Assembly (NCBI RefSeq): GCF_019973775.1
Contig: NZ_AP025032.1
Coordinates: 930,001-994,000, forward strand
Length of the DNA stretch: 64,000 bases
Origin: Aureimonas sp. SA4125
GTDB taxonomy: Bacteria; Pseudomonadota; Alphaproteobacteria; Rhizobiales; Rhizobiaceae
Direction of reading: 5' to 3'
Part shown: in pieces, positions 36,083-44,529 of the stretch
How the letters are laid out: the number at the start of each line of letters is the position of its first letter
Position numbering within the stretch: position 1 is the first letter of the stretch
Position numbers and translations under genes: made by a program
The notes under the pieces: model-generated
What the model saw: the letters and a program-made list of their open reading frames with translations, nothing else
The model's database searches: none
What the model was told of the DNA's origin: nothing

Positions 36083-37180
36083 TCATGCGGAAGGACGGCC
36101 CCGGACCGCCCAGCGGATGATTGGCGGCAGGCAGAGATTGGTCAGGATCGACCGGGTCAGCTGAAACCCCGCGACCGCTGCGGCCAGGAGGCCGAGCGTC
36201 GCCGCCGAGGCGATCATCTCGCCGAGCCCGCCGGGCGCGACCGCGAGGATCGCCGAGACATGGTCGAGGTCGCCGAAGCGCTCGACGACGGCCGTGAAGC
36301 CGACGAAGGCGGTGCCGATGAGGACGATGCCGCTGAGACAGCCGCCGAGCGCCAGCCGCGGCATGCGCCGCAGCCGGTCGAGCCGGAAGCGCAGGCCGAG
36401 CGAGGTGCCGATGGCGAGCTGGGCGGCAAACAGGACGAGCGGCGGAACCGGCGGCAGCGGGTGCCCGGCGCCGACGACGGCGACGCAGAGGAGCATGGGC
36501 GCGATGATGTAGGCGTTGACGATCCTCAGCCGCGTCGCTGCGGCGGCCAGCGCGGCGGCGACCGTGGCGAGCACCAGGATCTCGCCGAGGCCGGCCATGC
36601 CGAACAGCGGTTGCGGCGCCTGGCCGGTGCCGGCGACCAGCCCGAGCCAGAGCGGGATCAGTACCAGCACGAGGACCACCCTCAGCGTATGGACCAGGGC
36701 GACAGCCTGCTCGTCGGCCTCCAGCTCCTGCGCCAGCGTCGCCATTTCCGCCATGCCGGCCGGGAGCGAGCAGAGCACGGCCGTCAGCCGGTCGATGCCG
36801 GCGATCTTGGCGAGGGGAAAGGCGAGGAGGAGACCGGCAAGGTTCGACAGGACGGCGACGGCCAGCATCACCGGCATGAGTGCTCCGAGGGCGCTCAGAA
36901 TGTCGGGAGACAGCACCGCCCCGACCGACGCGCCGACGAAGAGCTGGCCGCCGCGCCTGAGGGTACGGCCGCCGGGGACCGTGCCGACGACGTTGGCGAC
37001 GATGGCCGCGCCGCAGAGCGAGCCGAGGATCGCGGCCAGCGGCAGGTGCAGGGCCCGGAACAGGAGAGCCCCGGCGAGGGCAGCGCCGAGGGTCAGGCTC
37101 CAGAGGCCGGCGGCCCGCAGCACACCCCGTCGCCGGGTGTGGCGGCGCTCCGGCGGGCCGGGTGGAAGCGATCCCGCCAA
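36083..37180 (-). CDS. AbrB family membrane protein
   Basis: A 365-residue inner-membrane protein with about ten hydrophobic helices in two similar halves, each with a glycine-rich PAGMAEM/APGGLGEM-type motif (LCSLPAGMAEMATLA near 136, VAPGGLGEMIASAA near 317). These are hallmarks of the AbrB (formerly ammonia-monooxygenase-like) family. The function of the family is not settled; members often accompany TTT transporters and organic-acid genes, as here. The frame opens at TTG 37180, four bases after the SDR stop, and no ribosome site is clear. It is last in the tctCBA-prpD-SDR operon. Confidence 0.83.
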   Translation of the reverse strand: MAGSLPPGPPERRHTRRRGVLRAAGLWSLTLGAALAGALLFRALHLPLAAILGSLCGAAIVANVVGTVPGGRTLRRGGQLFVGASVGAVLSPDILSALGALMPVMLAVAVLSNLAGLLLAFPLAKIAGIDRLTAVLCSLPAGMAEMATLAQELEADEQAVALVHTLRVVLVLVLIPLWLGLVAGTGQAPQPLFGMAGLGEILVLATVAAALAAAATRLRIVNAYIIAPMLLCVAVVGAGHPLPPVPPLVLFAAQLAIGTSLGLRFRLDRLRRMPRLALGGCLSGIVLIGTAFVGFTAVVERFGDLDHVSAILAVAPGGLGEMIASAATLGLLAAAVAGFQLTRSILTNLCLPPIIRWAVRGRPSA

Positions 37181-37184
37181 GCCG

Positions 37185-37931
37185 TCAGACCATCAGCGCG
37201 CCGCCGTTGACGTGCAACGTCTGTCCGGTGACGTAGCGCATCGACGGGCCGGCCAGGAGGCGCACTGCGGCGGCGACCTCTTGGGGTGTGCCGCGCCGGC
37301 CGAGAACATTGGTTCGGGTCGCGTGGTGCCTGGGCTCCTCGCCGTCGCGCTTGGTTTCGATCAGGCCGGGGGCGACGCAGTTGACCGTGATCGCGGCGGG
37401 ACCCAGATCGTGGGCGAGCGCCTTGGTGAGCCCGGCGAGCGCCGCCTTGGCGGTGATGACGTGGACGCGCCCGGCCGCGCCGCTGTGGCCGGTCAGGCCG
37501 CCGATCGAGATGATCGCCGCCTGGTCGCTGGCCTTCAACGAGGGGAGCGCCGCCTTGGTCAGCAGGAAGACGCTGTCGAGGCAGAGCGCCATGACGGCGC
37601 GCCAGTCGGCGTAGGAGAGGTCCTCGATCGTCGCCTCGGGCCGGATCGCGGCATTGGCGACGAGGATGTCGAGCCGGCCGAAGGCGGCGAGCGCGGCCTC
37701 GACGATCTTGGCGGGCACTTCGGGATCGGCAAGGTCGCCGAGCGCCACCGCGGCGCGGCCGCCGGCCGCCTCCACGAGCCGCGCCGTCTCCGCGGCGCCA
37801 ACCGCGTCGCGGTGCGCGTGGACGAGGACGGACGCGCCGTCGGTGCCGAGCGCCACGGCGATCGCCCGGCCGATATTGCGCGACGCGCCGGTGACGAGGG
37901 CGACGCGGCCGCCAAGTTCGCTGGTGGTCAT
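37185..37931 (-). CDS. Short-chain dehydrogenase/reductase lacking the catalytic tyrosine
   Basis: A 248-residue classical SDR by fold: cofactor motif TGASRNIG near residue 15, NAA near 92, serine in IISIGG near 142 and the end RYVTGQTLHVNGG. The YxxxK catalytic motif reads V-I-T-A-K in the context GRVHVITAKAALAGLTKAL, so the tyrosine is replaced by valine. A histidine sits just before it and a related subgroup of SDRs shares this pattern. It may use another residue or serve a different reaction. The start overlaps the MmgE/PrpD stop by four bases (ATGA). Confidence 0.88.
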   Translation of the reverse strand: MTTSELGGRVALVTGASRNIGRAIAVALGTDGASVLVHAHRDAVGAAETARLVEAAGGRAAVALGDLADPEVPAKIVEAALAAFGRLDILVANAAIRPEATIEDLSYADWRAVMALCLDSVFLLTKAALPSLKASDQAAIISIGGLTGHSGAAGRVHVITAKAALAGLTKALAHDLGPAAITVNCVAPGLIETKRDGEEPRHHATRTNVLGRRGTPQEVAAAVRLLAGPSMRYVTGQTLHVNGGALMV

Positions 37932-39340
37932 GTCTGGGTCTCCAGGTCGGGGGAGGCGCTCAGCCCGGCGATGGCGGATGTCGCCTCGGGGGCGGCGAAC
38001 AGCTGGCCGCAACGGGCCAGCATGGCCTCGGGATCGGCGACGCCGCCGTAGCGGGCATTGGCGAGAAACTTGGCATCGAGCTCGTCGCGGCCGAGCGGCG
38101 CGTCGACGCCGCCGCGCATGTGGTCCTGGCGCGCCTCGTGCACGCTGCCGTCGACGAGCGTGATCCGGACATGGCCGGTGAAACGGGCGGGATAGGGATC
38201 GGCGGGATCGACGACATAGCTGACGCGCTGGCTCAGCGCGAGCAGCGCGGGGTCCGTGATCGCGGCGTCCGAAAAGTCGGAGAGCCCGGCCGTGCCGCGC
38301 GCAAGGCCGAGCGCCACGCCGAAGGGAATGCTGAACTTGGCGGCATAGGCGGTGGGCGGCGTCTGCTTCATCGCCAGCGGCTCCCACAGCCGGTGGACAT
38401 AGCCGTCCGAGGTGAAGCAGGTGATCGACTGGATTTTCGACAGCGGCACGCCCTCGTCCCGTAGCCGCTTGGCGCAGTCGATATAGGGCTGCACCATGGT
38501 GCCGCAGGGATAGGGCTTGAAGGTGATGGTCTCGGCGATCCAGCGGTCGCCGAGGCCGCCGAAGAGGAGGTCGAAGCGCGGCGCCAGGGAGGGCGCGAAG
38601 GCGCGGAAGAAGCCGTGCTCACCCTCCAGCACGGCGCGCGGCCCGACGAAGCCGGCGCGCCCCATCAGGGCCGCGCGCATGCCGGACTGCGCAGCCCAGC
38701 CGGCATGCATGCGCTTGGTCGAGGAGCCGTCGCCCAGATATTCGATGATGCCGGATGCGGTCGAGCCGGCGATGCCGAGCGCGTTCTTCAGCGCCTTGGC
38801 GTCGGCGCCGGTCGCCACGCCGACGGCGAAGGCCGAGGCGAGGGCGCCGAGGACGGCGGTCGGATGGAAGCCGGCCTTGTGGATCGCCTTGGGCGTGACG
38901 AGGCCGAGCCGGCAGAGCAGCTCGATCCCGGCGGCGATGCCGAGCATGGTCTGCACGCCCGAGAGGTTCTCGCGCTCGGCCGCGGCCAGCACCGCGGGCA
39001 CGACGACGGCGCCCGAATGCACCGGGCCGCCCTCGAACGTGTCGTCGAAATCCTCGCCATGCGCCGCGGTGCCGTTGATCAGCGCCGCGTCCGCCGCCGA
39101 GTAGCGCCTGGCGTGGCCGATGGCGACGTGGCGACCCGGCTCGGCGGCAGTGATGATGCTCGCGACGTAGTCGGTGTGCCGGGCGGCGAGGCACAGGCCG
39201 ACGACGTCGGTGAGGATCGCCTCGGCCTTGGCCGCCATCGCCGCGGGAATGCTGGCGGGCGTCAGCCCGGCGCCCCAGGCGGCCAGCTGCTCCGACAAAG
39301 TCGGCTCGGGGGCATCGTCGTGTCGGGGGGCTGCAGCCAT
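37928..39340 (-). CDS. MmgE/PrpD family protein (third paralogue)
   Basis: A 470-residue MmgE/PrpD protein. Landmarks: LINGTAAHGEDFDDTFEGGPVH near residue 87, YLGDGSSTKRMHAGWAAQSG near 205 and KPYPCGTMVQPYIDC near 280. The EDFDD stretch replaces the DYDD core of the other two paralogues, placing it in a different subgroup. It starts three bases after the tctA stop and overlaps the SDR gene, so it is made together with the TctCBA transporter and probably processes the imported carboxylate. Confidence 0.88.
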   Translation of the reverse strand: MAAAPRHDDAPEPTLSEQLAAWGAGLTPASIPAAMAAKAEAILTDVVGLCLAARHTDYVASIITAAEPGRHVAIGHARRYSAADAALINGTAAHGEDFDDTFEGGPVHSGAVVVPAVLAAAERENLSGVQTMLGIAAGIELLCRLGLVTPKAIHKAGFHPTAVLGALASAFAVGVATGADAKALKNALGIAGSTASGIIEYLGDGSSTKRMHAGWAAQSGMRAALMGRAGFVGPRAVLEGEHGFFRAFAPSLAPRFDLLFGGLGDRWIAETITFKPYPCGTMVQPYIDCAKRLRDEGVPLSKIQSITCFTSDGYVHRLWEPLAMKQTPPTAYAAKFSIPFGVALGLARGTAGLSDFSDAAITDPALLALSQRVSYVVDPADPYPARFTGHVRITLVDGSVHEARQDHMRGGVDAPLGRDELDAKFLANARYGGVADPEAMLARCGQLFAAPEATSAIAGLSASPDLETQT

Positions 39341-39343
39341 GGG

Positions 39344-40852
39344 TCAGGATACCTTGTCGATGGGAGTCCCCGCCGAGCCACGCCGGGAGTGGAACTCCTG
39401 GACGAGGGAAATCGCGAGGAAGAGGAAGGAGAGGACGAGGAAGACGACGGCGATCGGATCCTCGAGGAAGATCCTGTGGTCGCCGCCGGCGATGACGAGC
39501 GAGCGGCGGTAGTTCGACTCGATCATGAAGCCGAGCACGAGGCCGAGCACGACGGGCAGCATGGGCAGGCCGAAATAGCGCATGCCGAGGCCAAGGACGC
39601 CTGCCGCCATGACGATGCCGAGGTCGAAGATGCTGCCGTTCACCGAATAGGCGCCGGCGAGGACGAGCGCGAGGATGAAGGCGCGCAGGTAGTATTTCGG
39701 CTGGTTCACCAGCCAGACGCAGCCGCCAAGGGTCAGGAAGGCGGCGGGAATGAGGGCAAAGGAAGCCACGACGAGGCCGGTGAACAGGCCGTAGAGGATG
39801 GTCGGATCGCGGTCGAACAGGACCGGGCCGGGAACGAGGCCGTGGATCAGGAAGCCGCCGAGGAGGATGGCGGTCGAGTTCGAGGCCGGGATGCCGAAGG
39901 ACAGGAGCGGAATGAGGCCGACGCCGGCATCGGCATTGTTGGCCGCCTCCGGGGCGGCGACGCCTTCGGGCGAACCCTTGCCGAACTCGCCTGGCGTCCT
40001 GGAGAAGCGGCGCGCCTCGTTATAGGCCATGAAGGAGGCGACCGTGCCGCCGGCGCCCGGCATGATGCCGCAGAAGACGCCGATGCCCGAGCCGATGAGA
40101 TTGGAGCGCCACAGCTTCTTCTGCATCGCCATGGCGGGCCATTTCAGCCGCGTAATGGCCCCTTTGGCGTTGCCGCTCTCGCTGCGGGTCGCCATCTGCT
40201 CGAGAACCTCGCTGACGGCGAACAGGCCGACCATCATCAGGATGATCGGCACGCCCGACAGAAGATTGGGATTGCCGTAGGTGAAGCGGGCGACGCCGCT
40301 GACCGGATCGGTGCCGATGGTCGCGATCATCAGCCCGATCAGCGCCGCCAGCACCCCCTTGGTGAGCAGCCCTTCGGAAACGGTGGCGATGACGCTGAGA
40401 CCCAGCACGCCGAGGGCGAAATAGGTGGTCGGACGGAACTGCAGAGCGAGCTCGGCGAGCGGCGCCGTGAACAGGATGAGGCAGAAGATACCGGCGAAAT
40501 TGCCGATCGAGGAGGCGTAGAGCGAGATGCCGAGCGCTTCGCCCGCCTTGCCCTGCTTGTTCATCTCGTAGCCGTCGATGAGGGTCGCGGCGGCGGCGTT
40601 GGTGCCGGGCGTTCGGATCAGGATGGCCGGCACCGAGCCGCCATATTCCGCCCCGACATAGGTCGCCGCCAGGAGCACGATCGCCGGGATCGGGTCCATC
40701 GTGTAGGTGAAGGGCAGCAGCAGCGCCATGGTGATCGAGGGCGAGAGCCCCGGCATGGCACCGCCGAAGATGCCGAAGATCATGCCGATGATCGCCATCG
40801 GAACGACGAGCGTCGTCGTCAGGAGGTCCAGGCTTTGCAGGATCGCGTCCAT
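39344..40852 (-). CDS. tctA: Tripartite tricarboxylate transporter, large membrane subunit TctA
   Basis: A 502-residue inner-membrane protein with about twelve hydrophobic segments and the TctA family motifs: GIFGGAMPGLSPSITMALLLPFTY near residue 26, the GxxxG-rich PGTNAAAATLIDGYEM near 82 and the second-half repeat GIMPGAGGTVASFMAY near 258. It is the main channel of a three-part importer for citrate-like or dicarboxylate substrates, with TctB and TctC encoded just upstream. Confidence 0.93.
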   Translation of the reverse strand: MDAILQSLDLLTTTLVVPMAIIGMIFGIFGGAMPGLSPSITMALLLPFTYTMDPIPAIVLLAATYVGAEYGGSVPAILIRTPGTNAAAATLIDGYEMNKQGKAGEALGISLYASSIGNFAGIFCLILFTAPLAELALQFRPTTYFALGVLGLSVIATVSEGLLTKGVLAALIGLMIATIGTDPVSGVARFTYGNPNLLSGVPIILMMVGLFAVSEVLEQMATRSESGNAKGAITRLKWPAMAMQKKLWRSNLIGSGIGVFCGIMPGAGGTVASFMAYNEARRFSRTPGEFGKGSPEGVAAPEAANNADAGVGLIPLLSFGIPASNSTAILLGGFLIHGLVPGPVLFDRDPTILYGLFTGLVVASFALIPAAFLTLGGCVWLVNQPKYYLRAFILALVLAGAYSVNGSIFDLGIVMAAGVLGLGMRYFGLPMLPVVLGLVLGFMIESNYRRSLVIAGGDHRIFLEDPIAVVFLVLSFLFLAISLVQEFHSRRGSAGTPIDKVS

Positions 40853-40880
40853 GGGGACAGACTCCGGGGTGGCGGGAAAG

Positions 40881-40907
40881 CGCCCGGCCGCCGCGGCGGG
40901 CCGGGCG
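40881..40907 (-). promoter_or_regulatory. GC-rich hairpin between tctB and tctA
   Basis: CGCCCGGCCGCC pairs with a nearly complementary right arm (one bulged G) ending at 40907. It lies in the 118-bp gap between tctB and tctA and may set their expression ratio or protect the mRNA. Confidence 0.35.
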
Positions 40908-40970
40908 GTCGCGGGTGCGTCCCGTCTGAAGGAATACCGGCGGGGGCGCCGAAGCCGTGTCCCCCGGGCC

Positions 40971-41453
40971 TTAGAACAGCCGGCCGAGGATGCCGGTGGG
41001 CAGGTTGAGGCCGAGCAGGGTGTCGAAGAGGAGAAACAGCACGACCGCGCCCAGCACCGGCACCATCAAAAGGCGGCGCGACGGGCCTACCCCCTGATAG
41101 GCCAGCATGCCGGCGAGGAAGAGGGCCGTCGACGGGATGTAGCCGAGCCAGTGCAGCGCCGCGATGTAGACCGCTGCCATCGCGACCACGCCGGCCGCGA
41201 CGGCGAAGGTGCGACCGGGGGTCTCGAAGGCCTCCGAGACCTTGGCGGGCAGGAACGTGCCCGTCCGCTTCAGCCAGAGCTGGTGCAGGATGATCACGGT
41301 GGCCGTCGCCGCCATGACCCCGCCGAGGATCATCGGCACGCCGCCGGCACCGACGCTGTCGCCGAGCGCGCTGGTGCGGATCCGCGACGCCTCGATGAGG
41401 TAGATCACCGAGAAGGCGAGGGCGACGATGCCGAGCCCAAGGTCCTTGGTCAT
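40971..41453 (-). CDS. tctB: Tripartite tricarboxylate transporter, small membrane subunit TctB
   Basis: A 160-residue inner-membrane protein with four hydrophobic helices, the size and layout of TctB. It starts MTKDLGLGIVALAFSVIYLI and carries the family pattern IRTSALGDSVGAGGVPMILG near residue 25. It lies between tctC and tctA on the same strand and pairs with TctA in the membrane. Confidence 0.88.
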   Translation of the reverse strand: MTKDLGLGIVALAFSVIYLIEASRIRTSALGDSVGAGGVPMILGGVMAATATVIILHQLWLKRTGTFLPAKVSEAFETPGRTFAVAAGVVAMAAVYIAALHWLGYIPSTALFLAGMLAYQGVGPSRRLLMVPVLGAVVLFLLFDTLLGLNLPTGILGRLF

Positions 41454-41487
41454 GGGGACGTTTCCTGCTGTCTCGACCGCGTTTCGG

Positions 41488-42453
41488 CTACTGGATGACG
41501 CCCGCTTCCGTCAGAAACGTCTTCTGCTCGGTCGCAAACGTCGCCATGAAGGGCGCGTATTCGGCGTGCGGGATGAAGGTGCCGATGAGATTCGAGGCGC
41601 CATAGGCCGCCTTGTATTCGGGGTTTTCCAGAAGGATCGGGATCGCCTTCTCCCAGACCGCGATGGCCTCGGGCGAGATGCCCTTGGGGCCGGCGAGGCC
41701 GCGGAACTTGCGCACGACGAGGTCGATGCCGGCCTCCTTGACGGTCGGAACGTCGGCAAGGATCGGCAGCCGCTCGTCGGTGGCGACGGCGAGGATGCGG
41801 ATCTGCTTGGCCTCGAGCTGCGAGCGCAGTTCCTGGACCTCGCCGATGGCGATGTCGAGCGTGCCGTTGAGGACGTTGATCATCGTCTCGCCGCCGCCCT
41901 CGCTGGTGACGATGGCCGCATCAACGCCGGCTTTCTTCTTCAGGTCTTCCAGCGAAATGCGCTCGAGCGAGCCGGGATTGGCGGCACCCCAGGCGCTGCG
42001 GTTGTCCTTGGCATGGGCGATGACGTCGGTGAGCGTCTTGAACGGGGCGTCGGCGCGCGTGTAGATCACCGCGGGATCGTAGAAGACGTTGACCACAGGC
42101 TCGAGATTTTCGTAGTCGGCCGACAACTGGCTCATCAGCGACGTGAAGATATAGGTCGGCGTGGTGGCGTAGAGGACGCTGCCGTCTGTCGCTGCCTGGG
42201 CCATGTGGGCCATGGCGTTGGCGCCGCTTCCGCCGGAAACGTTCTCGACGACGAAATCGGCATCGATGATGTCGCGCAGGTAGCGCGCCATGTCGCGCAG
42301 AAAGACGTCGCTGCCGCCGCCGGGGCTGGAGTGCGTGACGAGGGTCACGACGTCGGTCGGATAGGGCAGGGGCTCGGCCGATGCCGGGTGGATCAGGAAG
42401 GTGGCGGCGGCGGCGCCGGCGAGAAGGCCGGCAAGACGTGTGACGAACGACAT
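41488..42453 (-). CDS. tctC: Tripartite tricarboxylate transporter receptor TctC
   Basis: A 321-residue periplasmic receptor with a Sec signal peptide (cleavage after HPASA, about residue 26). The mature part has the Bug-family ligand loops THSSPGGGSDVFLRDMARY and NVSGGSGANAMAHMA. It is the first structural gene of the tctCBA-prpD-SDR-abrB operon. The ATG follows GGGAGAG. It differs strongly from the orphan receptor at 25.8 kb, so the two probably recognise different ligands. Confidence 0.9.
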   Translation of the reverse strand: MSFVTRLAGLLAGAAAATFLIHPASAEPLPYPTDVVTLVTHSSPGGGSDVFLRDMARYLRDIIDADFVVENVSGGSGANAMAHMAQAATDGSVLYATTPTYIFTSLMSQLSADYENLEPVVNVFYDPAVIYTRADAPFKTLTDVIAHAKDNRSAWGAANPGSLERISLEDLKKKAGVDAAIVTSEGGGETMINVLNGTLDIAIGEVQELRSQLEAKQIRILAVATDERLPILADVPTVKEAGIDLVVRKFRGLAGPKGISPEAIAVWEKAIPILLENPEYKAAYGASNLIGTFIPHAEYAPFMATFATEQKTFLTEAGVIQ

Positions 42454-42516
42454 GTTTCTCTCCCATGGAAATGATGGCCCCCCGCTTCTGACGAGCGGAT
42501 CGCGAGCCGGTTGAAC

Positions 42517-43230
42517 TCAGGCGGACTTGGTCTCCTCGACCGAAGCAGCGGCCGAACTCTCGTCGGTGGACTGCGCGATCACGCGCTGCCGGCCCATCTC
42601 GACATGGTCGAAGCAGGCACGGTAGGCGCCCGGCCCATCGCGGGCCACGACCGCATCGACGATCGTCTGGTGCTCGCGATGGGAGACGGCCAGGGTATCG
42701 CCGGACATCAGGTTGCGGGCGCGAAACAGCCGCAACTGCTTCACCAGCGCGCGGTACTGGGCGGCGAGGACCGTGTTGCCGCTGGCGGCGACGATGAAAT
42801 CGTGAAAATCGAAATTCAGCGGCAGATAGGCCTCGAAGCGATGGGCGGCGGCGGCCTCGCCCATGGCGGCATGGCGGGACAGCAGCTCGGCATGGTCATC
42901 GGCACTGCCGTCGGTTGCCAGAAGCTGGCCCGCATAGCCGAACAGCGCGGCGCGCACACCATAGACCTCGAGGGCAAAGGCCTTGTCGACGCGGCGGATG
43001 AAGATGCCGCGGTTGGGCACGGCCTCGACGAGGCCCGCCGCCTCCAGCGCCCGAAGCGCCTCGCGCACCGGGCTCCGGCTGGTGCCGAACGTCTCGGCCA
43101 GCTGCAACTCGTTGATCCGCTCCCCGACGGGCATGGCGCCTCGCAGGATCATGGCCTCGATCTCCCGCTCCAGCACGCTGGTCAGCGAGTGTTTCTGCAG
43201 GAGGACAAGCTTGGCGGCTGCGGTCATCAT
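42517..43230 (-). CDS. GntR family transcriptional regulator (FCD domain)
   Basis: A 237-residue regulator: HTH about residues 10-75 (QLAETFGTSRSPVREALRALEAAGLVE) and FCD domain about 90-215. It is directly upstream of the tct operon on the same strand and has TTGTCAACA plus a palindromic TGTCGACA in its own promoter, so it is likely autoregulated. The same core lies upstream of three other units of the region, which makes this the best candidate for the regional regulator. Confidence 0.89.
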   Translation of the reverse strand: MMTAAAKLVLLQKHSLTSVLEREIEAMILRGAMPVGERINELQLAETFGTSRSPVREALRALEAAGLVEAVPNRGIFIRRVDKAFALEVYGVRAALFGYAGQLLATDGSADDHAELLSRHAAMGEAAAAHRFEAYLPLNFDFHDFIVAASGNTVLAAQYRALVKQLRLFRARNLMSGDTLAVSHREHQTIVDAVVARDGPGAYRACFDHVEMGRQRVIAQSTDESSAAASVEETKSA

Positions 43231-43246
43231 GGGTCAAGGATTAAGC

Positions 43247-43270
43247 TGTCGACAAAACATTGTCAACAAT
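43247..43270. promoter_or_regulatory. GntR-type operator at the tct-operon regulator promoter
   Basis: Palindrome TGTCGACA (43247-43254) and TTGTCAACAAT (43260-43270) lie 17-40 bp upstream of the regulator start at 43230. Confidence 0.65.
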
Positions 43271-43384
43271 ACGCAACGTCGAAACGACGAAGGTTTCCTC
43301 GATGGTGGAGGAGCATCAGCGGCCGGGCGCACCGCGGTTGCGGCAAGACCCTGGCCGAGATCGTTCGAGGATGGACCCCAGCTC

Positions 43385-43401
43385 GGGGGGGGGGGGGGGG
43401 G
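43385..43401. repeat. Homopolymer of 17 G
   Basis: An uninterrupted G17 run lies between the tct regulator and the metallophosphatase gene, 66 bp before the proposed TTG start of the latter. Runs of this length are slippage-prone and may also be an assembly or sequencing uncertainty. Confidence 0.9.
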
Positions 43402-43466
43402 CGCTTGCCAGCGGGTGTGACACGCCGTACATCACCGCCAGGCCTTCACGCCAAACGAGGATACAC

Positions 43467-44294
43467 TTGGGACTGCAGGTGCTCGCAAGGCTGGTGCAAT
43501 CTTTCGCCAGCCGCTGGACAAGCGGCACGGGCCAAGCGACCAAGGGGGCGGCCCATCCGCCCCGTCGACGGCTGCAACTCCCCGTTGACCCCAGCGTGAC
43601 CTATGCCGTCGGCGACGTTCACGGCTGCATTGATCATTTGCGAGCTCTGGAAGAAGTGCTGATCGAGGACGCACGCGACCGGGCGGGGGTGAAGCTGATC
43701 ATCATGCTCGGCGACTACGTTGATCGCGGACCCAACAGCGCAGCAGTCATCGAGCACCTGCTTGCCGAACCGCCACCCGGCTTCTTTCGCGTCTGTCTCA
43801 GCGGCAATCATGAAGAAGTCATGCTGGACACCGTCCGCGGGCGAAGCAGTCTCGACCGCTGGCTGGATTTCGGCGGGGAGGCAACCCTCCTCTCCTATGG
43901 TCTCGACGTGCGCTATATGCGCGAGGAGATCGGCCTCGACAACGTCCGGATCCTCGATGAGATGCGGCGCAGCATCCCGGCTCGCCATATATCTTTCCTT
44001 GAAAGTCTAGCCTCGTCGCTGGCCACGCCGAGTTTCTTGTTTGCCCATGCCGGGGCCCGGCCGGGAGTGGCGTTGAGCGATCAGGTCGATCACGACTTGA
44101 TGTGGATCCGGTCGGACTTTCTCGACTCCACGGCCATCGGATTCGACAAGACGGTGGTGCACGGCCATTCGATCACCGCCGAGCCCTTTCTCTCGCCATT
44201 GCGCATTGGAGTCGACACGGGGGCTTATCTCGGCGGAGGATTGACAGCCTCCCGCCTGGCCGACGGTCAGGTGAACTTCCTCCGGTCGTATTGA
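43467..44294 (+). CDS. Metallophosphoesterase (Ser/Thr protein phosphatase family)
   Basis: A 275-residue calcineurin-like phosphoesterase with the metal motifs in order: YAVGDVHGC (GDxHG), LGDYVDRGP (GDxxDRG), LSGNHEEVM (GNHE), and later histidines in FLFAHAGARPG and VVHGHSITAE. This is the PPP-type bacterial phosphatase/diadenosine-tetraphosphatase group, found beside polysaccharide genes in rhizobia. The open frame extends upstream through the G17 run to 43260. The TTG at 43467 is preferred because GAGG lies six bases upstream and the earlier residues look non-coding. The start remains uncertain; a GTG at 43479 is possible. Confidence 0.83.
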   Translation: MGLQVLARLVQSFASRWTSGTGQATKGAAHPPRRRLQLPVDPSVTYAVGDVHGCIDHLRALEEVLIEDARDRAGVKLIIMLGDYVDRGPNSAAVIEHLLAEPPPGFFRVCLSGNHEEVMLDTVRGRSSLDRWLDFGGEATLLSYGLDVRYMREEIGLDNVRILDEMRRSIPARHISFLESLASSLATPSFLFAHAGARPGVALSDQVDHDLMWIRSDFLDSTAIGFDKTVVHGHSITAEPFLSPLRIGVDTGAYLGGGLTASRLADGQVNFLRSY

Positions 44295-44529
44295 CAGTCG
44301 GCATCCGGAATCCCGCCGTGCGGATGAAAGGACGACGCTCGCCGACTTGAAAGGGACGCCCCGTCGGCCTGTTCTCGGTGGGCGAGGCCCCGCAGGGGCG
44401 TCGCAACGGCGGTGCGGGTGGATCGCAGCGGCCGTTGCGACAAATAGCTGTCATCCAGCCCGATAACTGCGTTCCATCGCCTCCGTCCATCGCCTCCGCA
44501 AAAGCGCCGCGCTTTCCGGGATCCCGCTC

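Noticed and set aside
38615..41008. A 797-codon open frame on the plus strand
   Set aside because: Antisense to the third MmgE/PrpD gene and tctA; extreme Asp/Glu/Arg/Gly composition.
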